Assembly: GCA_021414365.1 (NCBI GenBank) | Contig: JAIOOR010000005.1 | Span: 62,001 to 126,000, forward strand | From: Nitrosarchaeum sp. | Lineage (GTDB): Archaea; Thermoproteota; Nitrososphaeria; Nitrososphaerales; Nitrosopumilaceae | Direction of reading: 5' to 3' | DNA length: 64,000 nucleotides | Translations under genes and position numbers: made by a program | Notes under the pieces: model-generated | What the model saw: the letters and a program-made list of their open reading frames with translations, nothing else | What the model was told of the DNA's origin: nothing | Databases searched by the model: none | Part shown: positions 15,294 through 24,463 of the stretch, piece by piece | How positions within the stretch are numbered: position 1 is the stretch's first letter | Layout of the letters: each line of letters starts with the position of its first letter

Positions 15294-16298
15294 TTGATGT
15301 ATAGTTCACATGACAGTCAGGGCTTAGTCAAAGTTTTAACATTTCTAAAAGCTCACAATACAGAATATCTATCAGGTCAAGATTTGAGTGATGTTTTGAG
15401 GATTAGTAGAGTCGCAGTGTGGAAACATATTAAAAAAATTAGAGAGTTGGGATACAAAATAGAATCAAAACAAAAGATAGGGTACAGACTAGAGTCAAAC
15501 ACGGATATGTTGTTACCATGGGAAATTACATCTGGATTAAAAACAAAGACTTTTGGAAAAAATGCATATTATTTTGATTCAATTGATTCCACTCAAAATC
15601 AAGCGATGAGTATGACTATGAATGTTGAAGATGGGACTGTAATAATTGCAGAAAAACAAACCAACGGTAAAGGAAGAGAGGGCAGAAAATGGATTTCACC
15701 CAAGGGCGGGATATGGATTTCAATAATTTTACATCCAAAATTTGACATATCAGTAATCACATTGTTTCCATTGGCTTCTGCATTAGCATTGTCAAATGCA
15801 ATAGAAAAATCAATGGATGTAAAATCGGAATTAAAATGGCCAAATGATATAACAATCAAAGGCAAAAAAGTTGCAGGAATGTTAGTTGATGCATTAATAG
15901 AATCAAACAAGATTGAAAAACTAATCTTAGGAGTTGGAATAAATTTTGATGTAGATGTCAAGCAAATTGAAAAAATTTTAAAAGATACGCCAAATTTCTA
16001 CGGAATTGCTTCATTGAGAGAACAAAATAAAACAACCAAACCAATTTCATTGTTACAATCATTTTTGATAGAATTAGAACAAGTGTGCAATCTGTTGAAT
16101 GTCGGAGACACTAACAAAATAATCAAAGATTGGACAAAAAAATCATCAACAATTGGTCAAAATGTAGAACTAAATACAGAGAATGGAAAAATAAAAGGGA
16201 ATGCAGTAAGAATAGATGATGACGGTGCCCTAGTTATATCAAAAAATAAGAAAAACATGCGAATCACTTCAGGGGACATAACACATGTTTCAAAATAG
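15294..16298 (+). CDS. birA: Biotin--[acetyl-CoA carboxylase] ligase with HTH domain
   Basis: The 334-residue protein is a full-length bifunctional BirA. An N-terminal helix-turn-helix (YLSGQDLSDVLRISRVAVWK) is followed by the biotinoyl-AMP synthase core with the GKGREGRKWISPKGG biotin-AMP loop and ELKWPNDITIKGKKVAGML. The C-terminal SH3-like domain ends ITSGDITHVSK. It attaches biotin to the carrier protein of acetyl/propionyl-CoA carboxylase, the CO2-fixing enzyme of the 3-hydroxypropionate/4-hydroxybutyrate cycle. The HTH suggests it may also repress biotin-related genes. It follows the winged-helix gene in the same direction. Confidence 0.92.
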   Translation: MMYSSHDSQGLVKVLTFLKAHNTEYLSGQDLSDVLRISRVAVWKHIKKIRELGYKIESKQKIGYRLESNTDMLLPWEITSGLKTKTFGKNAYYFDSIDSTQNQAMSMTMNVEDGTVIIAEKQTNGKGREGRKWISPKGGIWISIILHPKFDISVITLFPLASALALSNAIEKSMDVKSELKWPNDITIKGKKVAGMLVDALIESNKIEKLILGVGINFDVDVKQIEKILKDTPNFYGIASLREQNKTTKPISLLQSFLIELEQVCNLLNVGDTNKIIKDWTKKSSTIGQNVELNTENGKIKGNAVRIDDDGALVISKNKKNMRITSGDITHVSK

Positions 16299-16315
16299 CA
16301 GAAAAAGAATTCAGA

Positions 16316-16684
16316 CTATTTTTTTGAAGGTTTATTTTTAGTTGTAGGTTTTCTCTTTTTTGGCACAGATTGTATTTTAATAGATTTTTCATCTGAAATT
16401 AGCTTTGATTGCTCTTTTAAGAGATTTTTAAGGTCATTTTGAATATCAAAAATGGCATTTACCATGTTTTCTAGAGCAGTAGAGTATTGATCATATGCAG
16501 AAAGTAATTCAGATTGCTTTTCTGATACTTTGATAAGATATTCATTTGAACGCAAAAGGTTTGCAGACGTAATTAATTCAGGCATGTCTTGAATAGGACC
16601 ACCCAATTGATTTAATTCGGATTTGATTTCGAATATTTTCCTTCGAAGATCATCAATTATTTCGCCTAGACCCAAGTTATTCAA
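16316..16684 (-). CDS. Hypothetical coiled-coil protein with basic tail
   Basis: The 122-residue protein is almost entirely helical with heptad-like spacing (IIDDLRRKIFEIKSELNQL, then AIFDIQNDLKNLLKEQSKLI) and ends in a Lys/Pro-rich tail (KKRKPTTKNKPSKK), typical of nucleic-acid or membrane contact. It converges with birA, leaving 17 bases between stops. No family was recognised. Confidence 0.65.
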   Translation of the reverse strand: MNNLGLGEIIDDLRRKIFEIKSELNQLGGPIQDMPELITSANLLRSNEYLIKVSEKQSELLSAYDQYSTALENMVNAIFDIQNDLKNLLKEQSKLISDEKSIKIQSVPKKRKPTTKNKPSKK

Positions 16685-16817
16685 TCTAAGGAACCGTAAT
16701 TTTTAGTAGATTAAAGATTTACTAAAAATATTAGATTTAAAAATAAAATTTGACATTACTGAGAAGAAATGTTTTATAAAATAGAAACAAGATATATTTC
16801 AAATCCAACATCGAACA

Positions 16818-18242
16818 TTGATGAGATATGTTTTTCTGATTGCAGCGATGCTGATTTTTGGCATCATTTTAATTCCTGCCTTTGCTCAGACATTGGATGA
16901 AGCACAGACTTTATTCAAACAAGCTAATGGTGAACTTTTAAACGGTAAATACAAAGATGCCATCTCAATCTATGACAACATTTTAGATAAATTTCCAAAC
17001 AACATATCCACATTAAAGATGAAATCAATAGCCCTAAGTAATTTAGGGGAACATGAAAAATCACTTGAGGGGTTCTTTAGAATACTTCAATATCAACCAA
17101 ATGACATTACAGCACTTATCGGAATGGGTCTTGGATTTGGAAATTTAGGCGAATATCAAGAAGCCAGTAATTACTTTGAAAAAGCAATCATGATAAAACC
17201 AGACAGTGTTGTGATAAATAACTATAAAGAATTTATAGACAAAGTAATTAAAAAATATCCTTACACACCAACAGAAAAACCAGAGACATTAGAAAAAGCA
17301 AAGAACATAAAGATTCCAGAATGGATCAAACCAACTGCTAAATGGTGGGCAGAAAGACAAATAGGAGATTCAGAATTTTCATCAGCGTTAAGGTTTCTCA
17401 TAGAAAGTAAAATCATAGAAATTCCAACAGTTGAAACGAAATCTACAAATGCAGAGAATATACCAGAATGGATTCGAAACAATGCATTATGGTGGGCCGA
17501 TAGTGCAATAAATGATCAAGATTTTGTTTCAGGCATACAGTATATGATGGAAAAAGGAATCATAATTGTAGACATTAAAAAATCAAAAGAAGAGATTCAA
17601 AGTGAAAAAGATCAGGAATTTAATTTATTTGAAAAATATCTACACAGGATTTCAAATAACATAATAAATGAAAAAAGATACATAGAATATCCAAATCCAA
17701 GCCAAGATGTAATAAAGAAATTCCTCAGAGATTATGTAAAATGGAATTTTGAAGACGAGGTAAAAACAGCATCAAGCAGTTTCCCTAGTCCCACATACAA
17801 AATAGTGAATGGCACATATGTCATTCACTACAAAGTTTTTGTAAATGATCAGCCATCAGGATTACCGTTGGATCATGTCAGTACTTTACAAAATTCATTT
17901 TCGTTTTGGGAAAATCAGGAATTAAATGCCAATGGAGAAAAAGCCAAAATAGAATTTGAGATTACTAAACAAAAAAGTGAAGCAAATGTTTGGATCACGT
18001 GGGTAGTTCGAAACATAGGGGAAGGAGTACTAGGTCATGCGCATATTGGAAAAGGAGTTGTGGAGGTCACACTTGGTGATTATAATTGTGATGGAAAGTT
18101 TGAACTGTACGATGTAAAAACAGTTGAAAAAATTATGACACATGAGTTAGGCCATTCAATTGGACTTGAACATGTATCTGATCCAAATAACATAATGTAT
18201 GCATCATTGACACCAAATTATGCATACTGTTTGTTAGGTTAA
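16818..18242 (+). CDS. Secreted TPR protein with matrixin-type zinc metalloprotease domain
   Basis: The 474-residue protein has a signal peptide (cleavage near PAFAQ) and three TPR units (about 25-140). Two copies follow of a short module common in thaumarchaeal secreted proteins, IPEWIKPTAKWWAERQIGDS and IPEWIRNNALWWADSAINDQ. The C-terminal metalloprotease has MTHELGHSIGLEH (H442, H446, H452 as zinc ligands, E443 as base) and the Met-turn NIMY. It probably cleaves proteins outside the cell. The WW modules may hold it to the envelope. Confidence 0.85.
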   Translation: MMRYVFLIAAMLIFGIILIPAFAQTLDEAQTLFKQANGELLNGKYKDAISIYDNILDKFPNNISTLKMKSIALSNLGEHEKSLEGFFRILQYQPNDITALIGMGLGFGNLGEYQEASNYFEKAIMIKPDSVVINNYKEFIDKVIKKYPYTPTEKPETLEKAKNIKIPEWIKPTAKWWAERQIGDSEFSSALRFLIESKIIEIPTVETKSTNAENIPEWIRNNALWWADSAINDQDFVSGIQYMMEKGIIIVDIKKSKEEIQSEKDQEFNLFEKYLHRISNNIINEKRYIEYPNPSQDVIKKFLRDYVKWNFEDEVKTASSSFPSPTYKIVNGTYVIHYKVFVNDQPSGLPLDHVSTLQNSFSFWENQELNANGEKAKIEFEITKQKSEANVWITWVVRNIGEGVLGHAHIGKGVVEVTLGDYNCDGKFELYDVKTVEKIMTHELGHSIGLEHVSDPNNIMYASLTPNYAYCLLG

Positions 18243-18293
18243 TTTATTGAATTAAAAATAAAAAAATTAGTTCATCCTAATTATCACGATTCC

Positions 18294-18317
18294 ATTCTAA
18301 TTCTATGAAATTAGAAT
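18294..18317. promoter_or_regulatory. Inverted repeat upstream of tfb
   Basis: ATTCTAATT and AATTAGAAT face each other across six bases, about 85 bases before the tfb start and 50 bases after the metalloprotease stop. It may be the metalloprotease terminator or an operator for tfb. Confidence 0.45.
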
Positions 18318-18400
18318 AAGTGTTAGCTTAACCTACATACAATTAACCTGCAGAAGTTATGTAAAAGGGATAATAAGTTAAGTGTCTAATTCATACCGTT

Positions 18401-19309
18401 ATGCTAAAAAGTACAATTATCTCAGGACCAAAATGTCCTTCGTGTGGGGACAGAAAAATGGTCACAGATGAAACCACAGGCGAATTATTTTGTGGTAAAT
18501 GTGGTTTTGTAATTACAGATAAAATTTCAGAGACAGGTGCAGAATGGCGCTCCTTTACAAATGACGATACAAATAGAGCCAGAGTTGGCGCAGGAACGTC
18601 ATTGACAATGCACGACATGGGATTATCAACTATAATTGGTGCTGCCAATAAAGATTCCACTGGAAAACCATTGACATCATCAATGAAGAGCTCAATTGAG
18701 AGATTAAGAGCGTGGGATAGTAGAACACAAGCACATTCTTCTGCAGATAGAAATCTAAGACAAGCATTAAACGAGATGGACAAATTAAAAGATAAACTTG
18801 CACTAACAGATGCAGTAGTTGAAAAAGCTGCATACATTTACAGAAAGGCCATGGAGAAAAAACTCGTCAGAGGTCGTTCTATTCAAGGTCTAGTTGCAGC
18901 ATGTCTTTATGCATCATGTAGGAATACAGAAACTCCAAGAACTCTTGACGATGTTGCTAAAGGTATCAACATTAGAAGAAAAGATGTTGCAAGATGTTAT
19001 AGACTAATTTTTAGAGAACTTGAATTAAAAATGCCAGTAGTGGATCCTGTGAAGGGAGTATCTAGAATTGCAAGCATTGCAGATCTAAGTGAAAAGAGCA
19101 AAAGAAAAGCAGTGGCAATACTAGAGCAGGCAAAAAAAATAGGGATGGTTGCAGGAAAAGATCCTATGGGGATAGCAGCAGCTGCATTGTATTTAGCATG
19201 CATCAGCACAGGAGAATCAAAATCACAGAAAGACATCTCAATTGCATCTGGAGTTACAGAAGTGACAATTAGAAACAGATGTGCAGGTTTGAGAAAAATG
19301 CTTCAATAA
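18401..19309 (+). CDS. tfb: Transcription initiation factor IIB
   Basis: This is a full-length TFB of 302 residues. It has an N-terminal zinc ribbon (C12, C15, C31, C34; CPSCG and CGKCG), a B-reader/linker region with the RAWDSR element, and two cyclin folds (YIYRKAMEKKLVRGRS; AAALYLACISTGESKSQKDI). It bridges TBP-bound promoters and RNA polymerase in general transcription. A long AT-rich leader precedes it. It contrasts with the shorter TFIIB-like protein at 5,850-6,518. Confidence 0.96.
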   Translation: MLKSTIISGPKCPSCGDRKMVTDETTGELFCGKCGFVITDKISETGAEWRSFTNDDTNRARVGAGTSLTMHDMGLSTIIGAANKDSTGKPLTSSMKSSIERLRAWDSRTQAHSSADRNLRQALNEMDKLKDKLALTDAVVEKAAYIYRKAMEKKLVRGRSIQGLVAACLYASCRNTETPRTLDDVAKGINIRRKDVARCYRLIFRELELKMPVVDPVKGVSRIASIADLSEKSKRKAVAILEQAKKIGMVAGKDPMGIAAAALYLACISTGESKSQKDISIASGVTEVTIRNRCAGLRKMLQ

Positions 19310-19322
19310 TTACTGAGAGAAA

Positions 19323-19622
19323 ATGCTTAACAACGAAAATGCGTGGTCAGACTGGTTGGACTTTAACGGGGAAACTATTTCAAAAATACCTCAATCTGCG
19401 GGAGTATTCATGATGCATGCATCAATGAAAATTTTATTCATAGGTGGTTCTGAAAATATCAGAAATAGTATTGAAGATAAAGAAAATGAAAAATGCATTT
19501 CAAGAGCTACTAGAGTCAGATATATGCAAACTACATCATATGAACAAAAAGCCGATGATTTAATCAAAGATTATCAAGATAGACATGATGGGAAACTTCC
19601 TCAGTGTATGCAAAACGCATAG
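19323..19622 (+). CDS. GIY-YIG-like small protein
   Basis: The 99-residue protein has SAGVFMMHASMKILFIGGSE, which matches the GIY-x10-YIG pattern in shifted form (GVF and FIG), then a charged helix and RVRYMQTTSYEQ. Thaumarchaeota carry several such short relatives. The catalytic Arg and Glu are not clearly present, so nuclease activity is uncertain. It starts 14 bases after tfb and may share its message. Confidence 0.5.
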   Translation: MLNNENAWSDWLDFNGETISKIPQSAGVFMMHASMKILFIGGSENIRNSIEDKENEKCISRATRVRYMQTTSYEQKADDLIKDYQDRHDGKLPQCMQNA

Positions 19623-19643
19623 AAAAATAAATAATTTTAGAAA

Positions 19644-20066
19644 CTATAATGAAATGTCTTTTAGTCGTTTATACTCTAGCTTATCCCAAGGATAAACAAT
19701 GTATTCGTTGCCTTTTGTTTTTTGAGAATAAACTAGTTGTTTTGGATATGTTTTACCACGTCTTGCAAATAATGTAGCATAAACAAAATTTGAAGGATCA
19801 GTTATTTTTGGAAGAATTTTTTTGAATGTATTTCCAGAATCGTAAATATCATCAACAAAAAGAGAGTCAGCAGGAATTTTATTTTTATCAACTAAAATAG
19901 TATCAATGCCCATATGATCAGCTAACAGTCTTGCAGGCACCAATCCTCCACGACTAATTGTAGAAATACTAGAAAAATCTTTAGACATTGCAAGAACTTT
20001 TTTGGAAAGTGTCTCTACAAGTTTTTCAATTTCAGTCCATGAAACATTTTGATAGTTAGATTTCAT
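19644..20066 (-). CDS. Phosphoribosyltransferase
   Basis: The 140-residue protein has the type I PRTase PRPP loop (DSLFVDDIYDSGNTFKKIL) and a pyrophosphate loop (ISTISRGGLVPARLL). The short length and layout fit the hypoxanthine/xanthine-guanine phosphoribosyltransferase-like group, which salvages purine bases to nucleotides. Substrate cannot be settled from sequence. It converges with the GIY-YIG-like gene. Confidence 0.85.
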   Translation of the reverse strand: MKSNYQNVSWTEIEKLVETLSKKVLAMSKDFSSISTISRGGLVPARLLADHMGIDTILVDKNKIPADSLFVDDIYDSGNTFKKILPKITDPSNFVYATLFARRGKTYPKQLVYSQKTKGNEYIVYPWDKLEYKRLKDISL

Positions 20067-20099
20067 ATTACTTTTTTACTTGAATACTACCATTATAAG

Positions 20100-20492
20100 T
20101 CAAAAAGTTCCTAGAACAGATTTTTTAAGCGGTGCGATTAATTTAAGAATTTTAAATGCGATTTTGCCAAAATCGGCTTCTTTTTCAGTGGATACTAGTA
20201 AAACACCATCTTCTGCCAAAGGAAAACTCATTACAATTACCTTATCTCGGTAAGACATGGAAAAATGAACTTCACCAAATTCCTTGTCAAATTCATGTCT
20301 CATCCTAACTCGAAGTGCCAGTTCCATGAACATCATCTCATCTTGTTTTTGCGATTCTAATGACTGAAGTCCCTGCTTCATTCCTCCTGCAACAAGATGT
20401 CCTCTACTATTGATAATTCGTGCAGACCTGATCTTAAGATCCATTTTTATGATTTTTTGACATATTTTTTCTAGCTCTTCTTCGTTAGTCAT
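20100..20492 (-). CDS. DUF6659-type protein, roadblock-like fold
   Basis: This 130-residue protein begins with a helix, then IRSARIINSRGHLVAGGMKQ and a series of strands (VHFSMSYRDKVIVMSFPLA, GVLLVSTEKE). The pattern of a helix plus a five-strand sheet with the RxxGxLxxGG turn is shared with the gene at 25,051-25,437 and is abundant in Thaumarchaeota as an uncharacterised family. It may be a sensory or dimerisation module. It is divergent from phaE, sharing a 53-base promoter region. Confidence 0.7.
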   Translation of the reverse strand: MTNEEELEKICQKIIKMDLKIRSARIINSRGHLVAGGMKQGLQSLESQKQDEMMFMELALRVRMRHEFDKEFGEVHFSMSYRDKVIVMSFPLAEDGVLLVSTEKEADFGKIAFKILKLIAPLKKSVLGTF

Positions 20493-20545
20493 TTGTCTAA
20501 TTAAACAAGCGATCTATTTATTGAGATCTGTGCTAAAAGTAATCC

Positions 20546-21142
20546 GTGGAATCACAACCTCCAAAAAATATGACTGATTACTATAAGCATTTGTCCTTGT
20601 TCTGGACAGATATCATACATTTGATGTCAAGTAAACCCCAGGCACTGACTTCAATTGGACCTATGCGTGCATTTGCTTCAAACGCTAAAAAAGTCTCAAC
20701 AGAGCTAATCGAAATTAATGAGAATTTGATGGAGTTTAATAAGTTTGTGACAGAATACTACAAACAACTATCAGAAACTTGGACAGAGGCGCAAAAAAAA
20801 GTCAATCAGAAATCACCAGATGTACCACATGATGTGGAACAGATTGAATCATTTAAGAGAATATGGATAGATATTTTTGATAATGACTTTACAGAGTTAT
20901 TTGATTCAGAAAAATTTGGAGAAAATTATGGCAAATTAGTTTCAAAAGAGCTAGAACTTACAAAACATTGGAATAATATTTCAAATGTGATTTTACAATC
21001 AGCAAACTTACCGAGTAAAGAAGAAATTGATGAAGTGTACAGAGAAATGCATGCTCTGAAAAAAAGAGTTACAAAGTTAGAAATTGAATTAAAAAAGAAA
21101 AAAGAAATAAAAAATGATGGTGGTATAAAAAATGAAAAATGA
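20546..21142 (+). CDS. phaE: PHA synthase subunit PhaE
   Basis: The GTG at 20546 gives 198 residues, mostly alpha-helical, ending in a basic coiled coil (EMHALKKRVTKLEIELKKKK). This matches the PhaE subunit of class III polyhydroxyalkanoate synthases, including EEIDEVYREMHALKK before the coil. PhaE activates PhaC by complex formation. Its 3' end overlaps the start of phaC by 11 bases, so the two are coupled. Together they polymerise 3-hydroxyacyl-CoA into storage granules. Confidence 0.85.
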   Translation: MESQPPKNMTDYYKHLSLFWTDIIHLMSSKPQALTSIGPMRAFASNAKKVSTELIEINENLMEFNKFVTEYYKQLSETWTEAQKKVNQKSPDVPHDVEQIESFKRIWIDIFDNDFTELFDSEKFGENYGKLVSKELELTKHWNNISNVILQSANLPSKEEIDEVYREMHALKKRVTKLEIELKKKKEIKNDGGIKNEK

Positions 21143-22196
21143 AACAAAGTTTGATCCTAAAATTTTAGAGGAGATGATTAAATTTGGTAAACATGTAATG
21201 AATGCACCAAAATTTGTTTCTGCCCCAGATGAAATTAGTTTAGAGGTAACTCCACATGACATAGTACAGGAAATAGACAAAACAAGATTATTGCACTACA
21301 GACCGCTTACAGATAAACAACACAAAACACCACTACTAATTTCATATGCGTTGATTAACAGATATCATATTTTGGATATACAACCAGAAAAAAGTTGGGT
21401 AAGAAATCTAGTATTACAGGGATTTGATGTATATATGTTAGATTGGGGATCACCGACTAGCATGGACAAGTATTTGGATTTTGATGATTATGTTAATGGC
21501 TATTTAGATAGCAGTGTTGAATATATCAAAAATGAATCATCTGCTGAAAAAATTTCATTGCAAGGATATTGCACCGGAGCTACAATTGCAACTGCATATA
21601 CAACATTACATCCTGAAAGCGTGAAAAATTATATCGCAACTGCACCAGTAATTGATGGATGGCGAGATACCACAGTGATTAGCAATCTTGCAAAGCATAT
21701 GGATGTTGATAAAATGGTGGAAATCATAGGAAACATGCCTCCTGAATTCATGTATTATTGCTTTTCAGTACTAAAACCATTTGAACAAGGAATTGAGAAA
21801 TATGTAAATTTTTTCAAAAATATTGAAAATAAAAAATTTGTAGATAATTTCTTGAGAGTGGAAAAATGGCTTGGAGACACACCACCAATACCTGGAGAGC
21901 TTTTCAGACAATGGATCAAAGATATCTATCAAGACAACTTGCTAATTCAAAACAAGATGTATGTGGGTGGAAGTCACATAGATTTGAAGAAAATAGACAT
22001 GCCATTATTTACACAGGTGGCAGTTGGAGACCATCTAGTATCACCAGAATGCAGCATGCCCCTTCATTATGCGGTTGGAAGTGAAGACAAAATATTGAAG
22101 ATATATCCAACTGGACATGTTGGAATGATTGCTAGTTCTCTATCTCAAAACAAGGTACTTCCTGAATTAGGAAAATGGCTTGCAGAAAGATCATAA
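21132..22196 (+). CDS. phaC: Class III polyhydroxyalkanoate synthase PhaC
   Basis: The 354-residue protein is the usual class III length. The lipase-like box is GYCTGA with the catalytic Cys147; the partner Asp is D300 in VGDHLVSPE, and the His is H329 in TGHVGM. It joins 3-hydroxybutyryl-CoA units to the growing polyester chain on the granule surface. Monomer supply could come from 3-hydroxybutyryl-CoA, an intermediate of this organism's carbon-fixation cycle, also used by the dehydrogenase at 46,843. A T/A-rich stretch follows the stop before the convergent phasin gene. Confidence 0.93.
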   Translation: MKNETKFDPKILEEMIKFGKHVMNAPKFVSAPDEISLEVTPHDIVQEIDKTRLLHYRPLTDKQHKTPLLISYALINRYHILDIQPEKSWVRNLVLQGFDVYMLDWGSPTSMDKYLDFDDYVNGYLDSSVEYIKNESSAEKISLQGYCTGATIATAYTTLHPESVKNYIATAPVIDGWRDTTVISNLAKHMDVDKMVEIIGNMPPEFMYYCFSVLKPFEQGIEKYVNFFKNIENKKFVDNFLRVEKWLGDTPPIPGELFRQWIKDIYQDNLLIQNKMYVGGSHIDLKKIDMPLFTQVAVGDHLVSPECSMPLHYAVGSEDKILKIYPTGHVGMIASSLSQNKVLPELGKWLAERS

Positions 22197-22225
22197 AATA
22201 AAAAATAAAAAATAAAATTTTACCA

Positions 22226-22651
22226 CTAGTTGTTCTTTGTGGCAAATGCTGATATCCAGGATTGTAGAATATTTCTGTTAAGGTCAGCGAATGATTTTGC
22301 ATTGTCATTGAATGTTTTGATATTTTGTTGTGTTGCATCAATTGTTGCAAGGGTTATTTGGTTTTGTATTGAAGCTGCTTTGACAAATTCTTCTGTAGTA
22401 TCATGAATCACTTTAAGTGCTGCTTGTGGAACGTTTGCTGCAATACCGGCTTTTTTTGCATATTCTTTTTGTATTGTGATTGTATTATCAACAATATTTT
22501 CATATGCTTGCAAATATTCTTGCTGAACGTTAGTAATTGACTGGTGATACTGTGGTACTGAGTGTCTAATACCTGAAAATAGTTTGTCTACGTTTTCCTG
22601 ATAAACAGAAAATAGATCTTTAGTTCCTGGGGTTTGTTCGTTTTTACTCAT
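22226..22651 (-). CDS. Phasin-like PHA granule protein
   Basis: The 141-residue helical protein has amphipathic helices without cysteine (VYQENVDKLFSGIRHSV, VQQEYLQAYENIVDNTITIQ), typical of phasins that coat PHA granules. A strong ribosome binding site, AAGGAGGTGA, precedes the ATG by six bases, and the start overlaps the upstream stop (ATGA). This predicts high expression, fitting a structural coat protein. It faces phaC. Confidence 0.7.
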   Translation of the reverse strand: MSKNEQTPGTKDLFSVYQENVDKLFSGIRHSVPQYHQSITNVQQEYLQAYENIVDNTITIQKEYAKKAGIAANVPQAALKVIHDTTEEFVKAASIQNQITLATIDATQQNIKTFNDNAKSFADLNRNILQSWISAFATKNN

Positions 22652-23073
22652 TGTTTCACCTCCTTATTTTTTGATTTTTTTGCTATTGGAAGGACTATAA
22701 CTTGAACCAAGTCTCCTTCTCCTAATCCAAGTGCATTACGTTCTGCCTCTGGAATTGAAATTCTGCCATTACTGCTGACAGTTGTTTTGTAAGCTCCCCA
22801 ATTCATAAAAGATGGAAGCATTTGTCCAATCTGAAACATTGTTTCCATGCTTTTATTTTGCATAGAAGACATGTTCTTTATTAAATCAGATTGGGTATTT
22901 CTTGTAGTATCAGATACTTCTCTGAGGGTTTCTAAAGGATTGAATGTTTGAGGGTTTTGATTTGTCATTAACATGCCAAAGTTTTTCATAAATTCTGCTT
23001 GGGCACGACCATTTTTCTGAATCCAGTCTTTAAACATCTCTGAAGGATTAAATTGGTTATAGTTACCACTCAT
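22648..23073 (-). CDS. AbrB/SpoVT-domain protein with helical N-terminal, PHA-linked
   Basis: The 141-residue protein joins a phasin-like helical N-terminus (residues 1-95, NPSEMFKDWIQKNGRAQAEF) to a C-terminal swapped-hairpin AbrB domain (TTVSSNGRISIPEAERNALG, then LGEGDLVQVIVLP). AbrB domains bind DNA as dimers, so this protein may sense granule status through its helical part and regulate the locus, in the manner of PhaR-like proteins. It is coupled to the phasin gene. Confidence 0.75.
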   Translation of the reverse strand: MSGNYNQFNPSEMFKDWIQKNGRAQAEFMKNFGMLMTNQNPQTFNPLETLREVSDTTRNTQSDLIKNMSSMQNKSMETMFQIGQMLPSFMNWGAYKTTVSSNGRISIPEAERNALGLGEGDLVQVIVLPIAKKSKNKEVKQ

Positions 23074-23108
23074 TGGTAATTAAAGGATGTAATGATATAT
23101 AAATTGTT

Positions 23109-23897
23109 CTATGAGAGAAAATCTAAGACTATAGACAAAAATTGTTTTGGATCCTGCACATATGGGGTATGACCACAATCATCCATTTTATGAAATTTGC
23201 AATTTGGAATATAAGATACAAAGCTGTCGGCATGTTCAATTGGGATTACCGGATCTTTAGAACCCCAAATTACAAGAGTGGGACATTGAATTGAATGTAA
23301 TTTCGGTGTGATTATATCAGAATTTTTCATTCCTAAAATAGTAGACATGAATGCTAATTTTGCATTAGGTAATTGCATTCTTTCAATAAACCCATGAACT
23401 ATTTCATCAGATACTTCTCTACCAGAGGACTCCATTTGAACAAATGCATTTTTAGCACTTTGTTCATTTGGATATAATGCTGCCATGATGTATGCATCAA
23501 GAGCAGGAGTGGATTGCTTCATTACACCTGCAGGCGATACTAGCACTAGCTTTTCCACATTGGTAGGATTTGTAGATGTATACTCTGCAGATATTTGACC
23601 ACCCAGGGATGAACCAATAAGAATAGGGCGTTTAATTTTCAGAGAATCAAAAAAATTTCCAAGAAAATCCAAAAACAGATTTGGAGTATAATCCAAAATG
23701 GGTTTATCGCTATGGCCATAACCAATCAAATCAGGCACTATGACATGGTAATGTTTTGCAAATGTTGGAATTACTGGATTCCATCTTTCAGCCGAAGCCC
23801 CCAATCCATGGATCAGTACTAGTGTATTTTTAGAACCACCTGATTCCAGATAGCGAATCTTATTACCATCTATTTGAATAAATTTTTCTTCCACCAT
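23109..23897 (-). CDS. Alpha/beta hydrolase
   Basis: This 262-residue hydrolase has the oxyanion loop LIHGLGASAERW, nucleophile elbow GSSLGG (S97), acid in IWGSKDPVIP and catalytic His in DDCGHTPYVQDP. It is close in layout to esterases and C-C hydrolases. Next to the PHA genes it may act on polymer oligomers or acyl esters, though no substrate motif shows that. The gene starts 36 bases after the AbrB-type gene in the same direction. Confidence 0.85.
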   Translation of the reverse strand: MVEEKFIQIDGNKIRYLESGGSKNTLVLIHGLGASAERWNPVIPTFAKHYHVIVPDLIGYGHSDKPILDYTPNLFLDFLGNFFDSLKIKRPILIGSSLGGQISAEYTSTNPTNVEKLVLVSPAGVMKQSTPALDAYIMAALYPNEQSAKNAFVQMESSGREVSDEIVHGFIERMQLPNAKLAFMSTILGMKNSDIITPKLHSIQCPTLVIWGSKDPVIPIEHADSFVSYIPNCKFHKMDDCGHTPYVQDPKQFLSIVLDFLS

Positions 23898-24026
23898 TTT
23901 AGCTTCGATTATTTAGATAGTTAAGGATAATGAATATTGGCGATCAGTAATTTTTAATGTTTTTTAAATTTTTACGCATATGGTAATTGAGACTATGTTT
24001 TTTAAGATCTAAATGAGAAATAAATC

Positions 24027-24461
24027 ATGGCAGATAAGAAAATAAGCAAAATTCTAGTTCCTATCGATGGTTCAAAGAATTCATTTCGTGCACTTGAAAT
24101 GGCAATAACCATAGCAAAACAGTTTGAAGCCACGATTATGTGCGCTTATTCAATTAACATGCAGCCACATTCAGAATTTCAAGGAATTATCTCAATTGAT
24201 AAAGAATTGAGTAGGGAAGTTAAAAAAATAATGACAATAGCCAAGGAGATAGCAACACAAAATGGAGTGTCATTTAAAGAAAAGACGATGCGTGGAGATA
24301 TTGGATATAACATAATAAAATTAGCCCAAGATAAAAAAGAAAAATTTGATCTAATTGTAATGGGCTCAAGAGGTAGAGGGGTAGTCAAAGAGTTGTTTTT
24401 AGGAAGCGTTTCAAATTATGTTATTCATTCATCAAAGATTCCAGTGCTTATAGTAAAATGA
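24027..24461 (+). CDS. Universal stress protein, UspA family
   Basis: The 144-residue protein is a single USP domain. It opens with ILVPIDGSKNSFRALEMAI and closes with the ATP-binding signature VMGSRGRGVVKELFLGSVSN and ending IPVLIVK. Proteins with this loop bind ATP and accumulate under stress or starvation. A TATA-like stretch (TTTTTAAATTTTT near 23,960) precedes it. It converges with msrA, leaving two bases between them. Confidence 0.92.
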   Translation: MADKKISKILVPIDGSKNSFRALEMAITIAKQFEATIMCAYSINMQPHSEFQGIISIDKELSREVKKIMTIAKEIATQNGVSFKEKTMRGDIGYNIIKLAQDKKEKFDLIVMGSRGRGVVKELFLGSVSNYVIHSSKIPVLIVK

Positions 24462-24463
24462 TT

